A stretch of DNA of 24,233 nt from a virus: positions 1 through 24,233 of the IMG/VR virus record IMGVR_UViG_3300023109_000138; one strand, given 5' to 3'. Positions 7,538 through 13,433 of the stretch are shown piece after piece. The notes under the pieces were generated by a model, which saw only the letters and a program-made list of their open reading frames with translations, made no database searches and was not told the DNA's origin. The translations under genes and the position numbers were made by a program. Every line of letters starts with the position of its first letter. Positions within the stretch are counted from its first letter, which is position 1.

Positions 7538-7575
7538 ATGTTAATAACTTTTTTGCAAAATAAGTGCATTAACAT
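7538..7575. repeat. 8-bp inverted repeat in the divergent intergenic region
   Basis: ATGTTAAT (7538-7545) and ATTAACAT (7568-7575) are perfect reverse complements separated by 22 nt, between the two divergent GATATATAATA elements. The spacing (about 30 bp centre to centre, close to three helical turns) would place both half-sites on one face of the DNA. No stop or start codon depends on this sequence. A regulatory role is speculative. Confidence 0.3.
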
Positions 7576-7591
7576 GCTAAAAAAATAGCTA

Positions 7592-7602
7592 GATATATAA
7601 TA
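7592..7602 (+). promoter_or_regulatory. Candidate promoter element GATATATAATA driving the GH17 gene
   Basis: The only plus-strand copy of GATATATAATA found, 25 nt upstream of the ATG at 7628. Flanks match the left-facing copy (TAGATATATAATA, then A/T bases, then TAAACAAA). If the spacing follows T4 late promoters, transcription would begin near 7607 with a leader of about 21 nt. Its presence ties the inverted GH17 cassette to the same expression class as neighbouring phage genes. Inferred. Confidence 0.55.
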
Positions 7603-7627
7603 CATAGATTAAACAAATTATATAGAA

Positions 7628-8608
7628 ATGACAGCTAATCAAATATTAGGAAACTCAGATTACCCGATGATCGCGTATAGTGGATTTAGAGGCAAGTCTA
7701 GAGACGTGGAACCAACCATGGAACAGATCAAAGAAGATCTACAATTACTTGCTTGGAGTGGATATAAAGTCGTAAAGACTTACGATCTTCAACATGAGTT
7801 TGCTTCAAATGTACTTAAAGCTATTAAAGAGCTAAAGGCTGAGAATGAAAACTTTGAGATGTATGTAATGTTAGGTACATGGATAGAATGTCATAATGCA
7901 TGGACTCCTGAAAAAGATCACTCTAGGGGAAATGCTCAACAAAATAATGATGAAATAAACAAAGCGATTGAGTTAGCTCATGAGTACTCGGACATAGTAA
8001 AAATCATATCTATAGGAAACGAGGCTAGAGTACATTGGTCTCATTGGGATTTTGTTCAACCAAAAGAAATTCTAAAGTGGATTAAAGTTTTCAGAGTCTA
8101 TATAGATAGTGGTTATTTAGATTCTGATCTATGGATTACAAGCTCTGATAATTATGCTGCATGGGGCGGAGAAGAACAATATCAATCAGACGATCTTATA
8201 GAGTTAATTAATGCTGTAGATTATATTTCAGTACATGTATATCCTTATATTACTATTGGAGATCTACCAGAAGGTATAGATTTAATAGAGAATACATTTA
8301 ATACTGCTATAACTCACTTTATGAAAGTAAAAGAATATCTAAATGAAATTGGTGTTGATAAAGCTGTACATATAGGTGAAACCGGCTGGGCAACCAAAGC
8401 ATCAAACTTCTTATCTGATATTTCTAACGAAGAAAACCAGGCTGCGTATCACGATGCTCTTAAAAACTTTGCAAAACATTCTAGAACTTCTATTTGTTTA
8501 TTTTCAGCATTCGACGAACAATGGAAATGTGAATGGGATGCAGACGATCATGAAAACAACTTCGGAATCTTTAACCTAGATAGAACTCTTAAAGGAGCAG
8601 GAAGATAA
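7628..8608 (+). CDS. Glycoside hydrolase family 17 enzyme (beta-1,3-glucanase-like)
   Basis: The protein has 326 aa and forms a single (beta/alpha)8-type catalytic domain. GH17 landmarks are visible: SIGNE at 128-132 with E132 as general acid/base, SVHVYPY at 201-207, GETGW at 250-254 with E251 as nucleophile, and FSAFDEQWK at 292-300 followed by NFGIFNLDRTLK (311-322), which match the EAFDEPWK and HxGLF segments of bacterial GH17 proteins. The family hydrolyses, or sometimes transglycosylates, beta-1,3-glucans such as laminarin. There is no signal peptide, membrane segment or carbohydrate-binding module, so it would act in the cytoplasm, be released at lysis, or ride on the virion. It reads opposite to all structural and replication genes, yet has the phage-wide GATATATAATA element upstream, which suggests an established phage gene. 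Family call is strong; substrate and location are inferred. Confidence 0.9.
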   Translation: MTANQILGNSDYPMIAYSGFRGKSRDVEPTMEQIKEDLQLLAWSGYKVVKTYDLQHEFASNVLKAIKELKAENENFEMYVMLGTWIECHNAWTPEKDHSRGNAQQNNDEINKAIELAHEYSDIVKIISIGNEARVHWSHWDFVQPKEILKWIKVFRVYIDSGYLDSDLWITSSDNYAAWGGEEQYQSDDLIELINAVDYISVHVYPYITIGDLPEGIDLIENTFNTAITHFMKVKEYLNEIGVDKAVHIGETGWATKASNFLSDISNEENQAAYHDALKNFAKHSRTSICLFSAFDEQWKCEWDADDHENNFGIFNLDRTLKGAGR

Positions 8609-8634
8609 TCTTACCAAACATCAACTAAAATTAC

Positions 8635-8640
8635 AGGAGG
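8635..8640 (+). promoter_or_regulatory. Strong Shine-Dalgarno sequence AGGAGG
   Basis: AGGAGG ends six bases before the ATG at 8647 (AGGAGGTGTCCTATG), a near-ideal anti-SD match and spacing. The other gene starts I inspected in this window have A-rich leaders without such a match, so this site stands out and fixes the start of the 61-codon gene. Confidence 0.75.
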
Positions 8641-8646
8641 TGTCCT

Positions 8647-8832
8647 ATGTCATGGGACCACAGGCCTTGGGAAATGCAATCACGCCAACGCTATGAAATA
8701 GAGTGGGAAAGACGTGAGTTTAAACGGCTTGAAATAGCTGAAGAACTAAGACTTGAAAAAAAGTTGAATAAAATTGAAACCTTTTCTGGGAAGTCGCATA
8801 TAAGGCATGTCTTTAAGGCCAAAGAAAGATAA
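8647..8832 (+). CDS. Small highly charged protein after the GH17 gene
   Basis: The protein has 61 aa, starting MSWDHRPWEMQSRQRYEIEW and ending HVFKAKER. It is rich in Arg, Lys, Glu and Trp; residues about 15-42 would form a long charged amphipathic helix, and the C-terminal tail is basic. The family is not recognised. The start is fixed by AGGAGG six bases upstream. It follows the GH17 stop by 38 nt on the same strand and is probably on the same transcript. Base composition is more GC-rich than its neighbours, as is the repeat region that follows, which may mean a different origin from the surrounding phage DNA. Confidence 0.65.
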   Translation: MSWDHRPWEMQSRQRYEIEWERREFKRLEIAEELRLEKKLNKIETFSGKSHIRHVFKAKER

Positions 8833-8844
8833 GTACCATTCCAG

Positions 8845-8917
8845 GGCTGGAGGCAGAGACTAGGCTGAAGGCAGAGATTAGGACAGTTTTGGAGTCCCGC
8901 GGTTGAAGCAGAGACTT
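8845..8917. repeat. Imperfect short repeats in the convergent intergenic region
   Basis: Two adjacent 18-bp units, GGCTGGAGGCAGAGACTA (8845-8862) and GGCTGAAGGCAGAGATTA (8863-8880), differ at two positions. A third, shorter unit, GGTTGAAGCAGAGACTTGG, starts at 8901. The segment lies between the ends of the plus-strand 61-codon gene and the minus-strand RuvC-like gene and is G-rich compared with the rest of the window. A small hairpin (AGACT-TGGTT-AGTCT, 8911-8925) overlaps the end. No T-tract follows, so a standard intrinsic terminator is not evident. Role unknown. Confidence 0.55.
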
Positions 8918-8919
8918 GG

Positions 8920-9633
8920 TTAGTCTGGCAAATTTTCCCCAAGTTGCTGAAGCAAATAATGATTAAGGAACCAAGCATCGACTAGATCATCAAATGGTTT
9001 TGGAACCTTCTTAACCTCATCACCTATTTCATTTACACAATAATTAAATAAAGAAGTCTTAGCTAACTCTGGACTCTCTACTATATTATTTAAAAAGGCT
9101 ACCCAAAGTGCTAACTTGTTCATGTTACCTTTACCTGCATGTTTCTTAATAGTTGTGGGTGCAACGGTCAGTAAATTTTTGACCTCGAGTTGGCATATCA
9201 TTTGTTCTTTTAGGATTGCAGCTCCTGCTGCCATGTCAATCATATTATTAGTTCCCATCTTAGAACCATACGACGTACCCTCAAATGCTATGTGATAATC
9301 TTGTTTGCTGTTTGTTATGCTTATGATTAGATTAATAATATCATCCGCTGTTTTGATGTACCTCTTAATCTTTGCAAATTCGTTTTTGGAGTAATCCCCA
9401 ACTGTTAAATGCCAATCGGGTTGGTGTACAAGAGTAACGTCTTTAAATAGACTTATTTCTTCTTGCCTCTTTTGTTCGGCTTTTGTTCCTGAACCAGCTT
9501 TAATATAGGAGATAAAGTGATATTCATTCGTATCAGACTGCCAGACACAAATGCCAGGGGAATTAAGCGAGAAGTCAACAGTAACTAAATTCAAATTAGA
9601 ATCTTTTACCCATCGCAGCACCAAGAGCGGCAC
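8920..9633 (-). CDS. RuvC-like (RNase H-fold) Holliday-junction nuclease
   Basis: Up to 237 aa from a GTG at 9633. The fold signature of RuvC-type resolvases is visible: first strand VTVDFSLNSPG with catalytic D20, IAFEGTSYGSK with E118, then APTTIKKHAGKGNMNK (158-173), which I recognise from phage RuvC-like proteins, and FDDLVDAWFL (214-223) with the C-terminal aspartates D215/D216 and D219. The likely role is cleavage of branched DNA before packaging, the job of endonuclease VII (gp49) in T4. The start is uncertain: the GTG overlaps the 123-aa gene by 38 nt, while a TTG at 9594 lies one base after that gene's stop and would place the catalytic Asp at residue 7, normal for RuvC-like enzymes. 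I favour the later start biologically but list the longest frame. Confidence 0.78.
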   Translation of the reverse strand: MPLLVLRWVKDSNLNLVTVDFSLNSPGICVWQSDTNEYHFISYIKAGSGTKAEQKRQEEISLFKDVTLVHQPDWHLTVGDYSKNEFAKIKRYIKTADDIINLIISITNSKQDYHIAFEGTSYGSKMGTNNMIDMAAGAAILKEQMICQLEVKNLLTVAPTTIKKHAGKGNMNKLALWVAFLNNIVESPELAKTSLFNYCVNEIGDEVKKVPKPFDDLVDAWFLNHYLLQQLGENLPD

Positions 9634-9967
9634 CGACTAATCTGGAGGTTAATAGATCGTAGAATATACCTTTTTGAATACCCAGTACTTTAGCTAACAT
9701 CTTACCGATAGATTTTCCTAAGGCAAAACCAGTTAAACCACCGATAATAGAACCTAAAAGACCTTCTTCAACTAGGTCTTCTTCTAATCTGTCTAAATCA
9801 AACTCACCAGTCTCTTCATTTAAGTATTGTTTTACAAACTCTTCTAGAGCTTGATCAACCTTTTCCTCTAATTCAGGAGTCCACTCAGACTGTAGGCCTT
9901 CTGTTAATAGAGCCATATCAGTTTCTGTGAGTTGTTGTTCAACTAAGTAATCATTAAATGTTTTCAT
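9596..9967 (-). CDS. Small protein with capsid-targeting-like leader and glycine-zipper hydrophobic segments
   Basis: The protein has 123 aa. It begins MKTFNDYLVEQQ, strikingly like the T4 internal-protein leader MKTYQEFIAEA that targets proteins into the prohead core. L21-T-E23|G24 fits the T4 prohead-protease consensus (I/L-x-E|G). The middle (about 30-68) is strongly acidic and helical. The C-terminal half holds two Gly/Ala-rich hydrophobic segments, GLLGSIIGGLTGFALGKSIG (69-88) and RLVGAALGAAMGKRF (109-123), resembling glycine-zipper membrane-active segments. An internal head protein delivered with DNA, or a protein that helps DNA cross the inner membrane, would fit; neither is shown. It sits between a tail gene and the RuvC-like gene. 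No named family recognised. Confidence 0.65.
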   Translation of the reverse strand: MKTFNDYLVEQQLTETDMALLTEGLQSEWTPELEEKVDQALEEFVKQYLNEETGEFDLDRLEEDLVEEGLLGSIIGGLTGFALGKSIGKMLAKVLGIQKGIFYDLLTSRLVGAALGAAMGKRF

Positions 9968-9981
9968 AATGTATATATCGT

Positions 9982-10533
9982 TTAATCTATTTCTAAATCT
10001 AGGCTCATCTTATTGTAAACAAAAGCACATTCAAACGTATTGAAGTCAGCTACATTTTCTGCCATATTTAGATTTAACTCGTTAATAGAGTTTAGTATTA
10101 TTTTTTCAAATTTCATAAAAGCAACAGAACTACCTTCTGCATCTAGAATCCTTAAAGTAAATGGTTCGATATAAGGCTCTTTAGTAGTTCTTGCATAATA
10201 GTATAATAGAGTGTCCATCATAATCCAATAGTTAATAAAACCATCTAATAACTGGAAAGTAACTGTAAATTCTCTTGTTATTGTATTTTGGATTGGGACT
10301 GCACCTCTATGGTATCTAGTTGTACCATCATTATCTGCTTGTGTAATTGGGTCAAACGTAATACCAGGAATATTAACACCTTGTATAGAATAGTTAACAA
10401 AATCCACTGGCTCTGCTAACAGTCCACCTGGAATTCTGTTTAAATACTTTTTGTACTTATCTACAACTTCCTCTGGAATAAACTTTCTAGGAAATCTAAA
10501 ATCGTATGCGTTATTTCTACTATTTAAAATCAT
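9982..10533 (-). CDS. Tail-tube/baseplate-like structural protein (gp19/gp54-type fold suspected)
   Basis: The protein has 183 aa. The N-terminus, FRFPRKFIPEEVVDKYKKYL (12-31), leads into IPGGLLAEPVDFVNYSIQGVNIPGI, then REFTVTFQLLDGFINYWIMMDTLLYYY (87-113) and a beta-rich end, FNTFECAFVYNKMSLDLEID. This order (loop, alternating beta strands, a 'TVTF-LDG-NYW' strand-helix unit) resembles small tail-tube-type proteins of T4-like phages, and I have seen similar sequences in marine myovirus tail clusters. No single diagnostic residue confirms it. The ATG overlaps the stop of the 689-aa gene by one base (TAATG), so the two are translationally coupled and probably assemble together. Confidence 0.5.
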   Translation of the reverse strand: MILNSRNNAYDFRFPRKFIPEEVVDKYKKYLNRIPGGLLAEPVDFVNYSIQGVNIPGITFDPITQADNDGTTRYHRGAVPIQNTITREFTVTFQLLDGFINYWIMMDTLLYYYARTTKEPYIEPFTLRILDAEGSSVAFMKFEKIILNSINELNLNMAENVADFNTFECAFVYNKMSLDLEID

Positions 10534-12602
10534 TATCCAAGAGTAAATTTACCTTTAGTAACCATAGATTCATCAACACCGTTATCTAAACTAATATAGA
10601 AATCTCGGTTTTGCATACCTCTAATTGAATTTGCATTTTGTTCGTTAATCTTAAATAAGACTTCACCTTTACCCATATCAATATCTTTATTATAGACATG
10701 GTTAAACTTTAATTTAGATTTACCGTCATTAAAAGTTAAAATAACTAACTCAGCGTTTTCAAAAGATACTAATTCGAAATCATCACCTCTTTTCTTTGCA
10801 ATCACAAATTTAATATACGTAGAAAAAGGAGGGATTGTGATTGATAGATCTCCCTCGTTAACGAAATCAGAAGTATCAAACTCTTCAACCTCTTTTAACA
10901 TCTCATTATTACCTGTACCTGTAAGTTCTACTTTAGCAGAAGAAGCAATTACATTATGTCTTTCAATAAATGTAGGCACGTACTTTGTTGATCTTGGTAA
11001 ATTATCTGTAATAAAACCAGAGATCGTTTTGTTAGAAGTTAAACTAGGTAAAACGTTGTAAACTTCCGTCAATATATTTGGGTTGTCAATTTTAAGAGCA
11101 GATAATTTCTTACCATATTTAGCCGGGTAGTTTACTGTTAAAGCTGCTTTCTTTACAATTTGAGTATTATCTGTTTGATTGTAAATTCTCATCGTCACAT
11201 CGATCGAGAAGTTAACCGCAACATTAGCATTTTTAATCACAGGTCTAAAGACGATAGGTGTACTAAAGTCTTCATATTGTGTAAATGTAGTATCTGATGT
11301 TTTAATAAAAGAAGTACCCACTTGTTCAAATACTTCAGTGTCGTATATTACAACAATATCATCTGAGCTGGTTTGAATTCTATTTAATATATTACTTTCA
11401 AAGCCGGAAATTGAATTATCTTTTTCTCCGTAAATATTAAAGTAATCTCCATCTTCAGCATCTTCAACCACTACGGTAAAATCAGAATACTCATCTTCTC
11501 TAGAAACTGTAAATTTATTCTCTTCTCCAGTATAGACATAATCAAAACCTGCTATAGTTTCTAATTTTTCTAGTAATTTAAAATTAATACCGTAATTAGC
11601 AAGTGGATTTACATCACTAGTATTAAGAGTACCATCACCATAAAATCTATCTAAGAACTCCTGGTTCTGTCCGATTAATGATGGGATTTTAATATTAATA
11701 TATTTAGACCAAAGTACTTCACCTAAAATAAATGGTTTAGGATTTGAAAATTCATAGTTACTTTGATTTAAGTAGACTAGTTGAGTTAAAAAGTTTTTAA
11801 TACCAGTATTTCTTTCAGTAGTTACCTCGAATAGAAAACCTTCATAACCTCTTGCTGCAAAACTAAATCCAGATCTTAAGTGTAGTCTAACTGTATCATA
11901 TTGGATATAGTTAATATTCGCAGTTGCTTCAGTCTGATAATTTAATAAATCATTTTCTCTAGAACCAGTCCATTCAACTGCATTATTAATAAAATTATGC
12001 ATTTCATAATCTCCAGTAGAGTCATAACCCAGTAATGCATATTTAGTTTTATCACCACCGGGTGCGTTAATAGCATGGTATCTACCAATAGTCTGATTAA
12101 GATCATTACCTGTAGCTTCGTCTGGTGAAGCAAATAGAGGGTTAGCTCTAGTATCAACAATAGCTTTACCACCAATTAAACCAGGGTATGAATATTCTAC
12201 TGTACCATTTTGGTTCGGGGTATATTCTGCGATATTAGTTATTGCTGAGAATGAATAAATACCCAATTCACCGCTAATTGCAAAATCAGCTGGATTAGGT
12301 AAAGCGCTTAAATCAAACTTATATGTCTTTCCATTTTGTAGAAGTAAAGTTCTAGCTGCAAAATTCTCAACAGCTAAATAACCAGATATAGATGTCACAT
12401 CAAAATTCACTACCGCAGAACCTAACTCATTAATTAAGTGCCTAGTACTGAAAGGATCTCCCTGGACTGTGTCTAAGAACATCACCTCACTACCATTATC
12501 GTCTACTTCTATACGATATGGCTCAGGATTACCTTGGTCGTGGTAGATAAACTCAAGTAAAATGTCTTGGTCTATCTTAAAATATCTGGATGATTGCGCC
12601 AT
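10533..12602 (-). CDS. Large tail or baseplate structural protein, unidentified
   Basis: The protein has 689 aa, soluble, beta-rich, without membrane segments, rich in Asn, Asp, Ser and Thr as is typical of phage tail proteins. The N-terminal part (about 1-130) has an FKIDQDILLEFIYHDQGN motif. The C-terminal 110 residues (579-689) look like a separate Ig-like or jelly-roll module: LSITIPPFSTYIKFVIAKK, LVILTFNDGKSKLKF, KGEVLFKINEQNA, FYISLDNGVDE, KGKFTL. It is flanked by the membrane-anchored 268-aa gene (3-nt gap) and the tail-tube-like gene (one-base overlap). I infer a baseplate or neck component from context; no T4 gene equivalent is recognised. Confidence 0.6.
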   Translation of the reverse strand: MAQSSRYFKIDQDILLEFIYHDQGNPEPYRIEVDDNGSEVMFLDTVQGDPFSTRHLINELGSAVVNFDVTSISGYLAVENFAARTLLLQNGKTYKFDLSALPNPADFAISGELGIYSFSAITNIAEYTPNQNGTVEYSYPGLIGGKAIVDTRANPLFASPDEATGNDLNQTIGRYHAINAPGGDKTKYALLGYDSTGDYEMHNFINNAVEWTGSRENDLLNYQTEATANINYIQYDTVRLHLRSGFSFAARGYEGFLFEVTTERNTGIKNFLTQLVYLNQSNYEFSNPKPFILGEVLWSKYINIKIPSLIGQNQEFLDRFYGDGTLNTSDVNPLANYGINFKLLEKLETIAGFDYVYTGEENKFTVSREDEYSDFTVVVEDAEDGDYFNIYGEKDNSISGFESNILNRIQTSSDDIVVIYDTEVFEQVGTSFIKTSDTTFTQYEDFSTPIVFRPVIKNANVAVNFSIDVTMRIYNQTDNTQIVKKAALTVNYPAKYGKKLSALKIDNPNILTEVYNVLPSLTSNKTISGFITDNLPRSTKYVPTFIERHNVIASSAKVELTGTGNNEMLKEVEEFDTSDFVNEGDLSITIPPFSTYIKFVIAKKRGDDFELVSFENAELVILTFNDGKSKLKFNHVYNKDIDMGKGEVLFKINEQNANSIRGMQNRDFYISLDNGVDESMVTKGKFTLG

Positions 12603-12605
12603 GTT

Positions 12606-13412
12606 TTAAAATTGTAAAAATTTAGGTGACCAGTAAAGTCCCACACCTATTGAAGGTCCTGTGCTAATTACTTGATCGTTATTTAAGTTAATACCATATC
12701 CAACTCCAAAACCAACTAACCATCTAGATTTCTTTTGGTCTTGTCTATTTAATCTGCTATTTACTAAATTAATATTTTCAATATCTTTAATTTCTAATCC
12801 AGGGTAGCTTGTAGATAATTTTAATCTATCAGCACCATCTACGTTCTCAATTGCTGCCATTAAGCTTAGAGTTTGTGTTAACTCAAATTTAGTTTCTAAT
12901 ACTTTAAACTGTTCAAATTCATATTTAAAGGTAGAAAACCCTGTTAATTCTCTAGAGTTACCATTGCCAAAATCTTCAGCAGATGAAAATGTAACTTTAG
13001 TAGTTGTCGTGTCTATAGTCTCAGTTGTAGTAGTTACATTTAGACTATCTTTAATTTCTAAGTTAGCTGAGATTAACGAGTTAACGTCTTTTAAATCTTT
13101 ATTTAATGCTAACGCTTTCTGATACTTCTTCGTTAACTTAGCTTGACTAGATTGCATATTTGATAAATCAAACTCATAAGATCTAATCTGAGCAAGCTGA
13201 TCGCCATTATCATTTCTTAATATAGTAACAGAGTCTTGAGCTGCTTTAAAATTATTAAGTTGTCTACCAGCATCTTCTTGTGCTAACTTGACATCTTGTT
13301 TTAAATTCTCAATACTATTACACTGTCTAAGAAATAACATAACGACAAGAGCTCCAGCGATAAATGTCACTAGAGTCTTGTTCGAGAGTATATTTTTTAT
13401 TTTGTCTTTCAT
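12606..13412 (-). CDS. Membrane-anchored coiled-coil protein with a beta-rich C-terminus (spanin-like candidate)
   Basis: The protein has 268 aa. Residues 14-28 (LVTFIAGALVVMLFL) form one transmembrane helix or signal anchor followed by RQC. A predicted coiled coil runs from about 33 to 115, then a Thr-rich hinge (VTTTTETIDTTTTKV, 126-140). The C-terminal part is beta-rich and ends GFGVGYGINL, GPSIGVGLYWSPKFLQF: glycine-alternating strands with a terminal Phe, as in outer-membrane beta-signal sequences. Such a layout could bridge inner and outer membranes like an Rz-type or unimolecular spanin, though length and C-terminus are unlike known spanins. It lies among tail genes (21 nt after the fibre gene, 3 nt before the 689-aa gene) with no holin or endolysin visible beside it, so a structural role is possible. 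Confidence 0.55.
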   Translation of the reverse strand: MKDKIKNILSNKTLVTFIAGALVVMLFLRQCNSIENLKQDVKLAQEDAGRQLNNFKAAQDSVTILRNDNGDQLAQIRSYEFDLSNMQSSQAKLTKKYQKALALNKDLKDVNSLISANLEIKDSLNVTTTTETIDTTTTKVTFSSAEDFGNGNSRELTGFSTFKYEFEQFKVLETKFELTQTLSLMAAIENVDGADRLKLSTSYPGLEIKDIENINLVNSRLNRQDQKKSRWLVGFGVGYGINLNNDQVISTGPSIGVGLYWSPKFLQF

Positions 13413-13433
13413 AATTTAATTTTTATAGGCTTA

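Noticed and set aside
8833-8919. Bidirectional terminator between the convergent genes
   Set aside because: Only 4 to 5-bp stems could be found and neither strand has a following T-run.
8691-8978. Minus-strand open frame of 95 codons antisense to the 61-codon gene
   Set aside because: It overlaps both the SD-led plus-strand gene and the end of the RuvC-like gene; its Cys/Leu/Ser-rich sequence derives from the 18-bp repeats and resembles no known protein.
9969-9979. GATATATACAT close to the 123-aa gene start as a further promoter
   Set aside because: The motif ends only about 4 nt from the ATG; with T4-like spacing transcription would start inside the gene, and the last bases differ from GATATATAATA.
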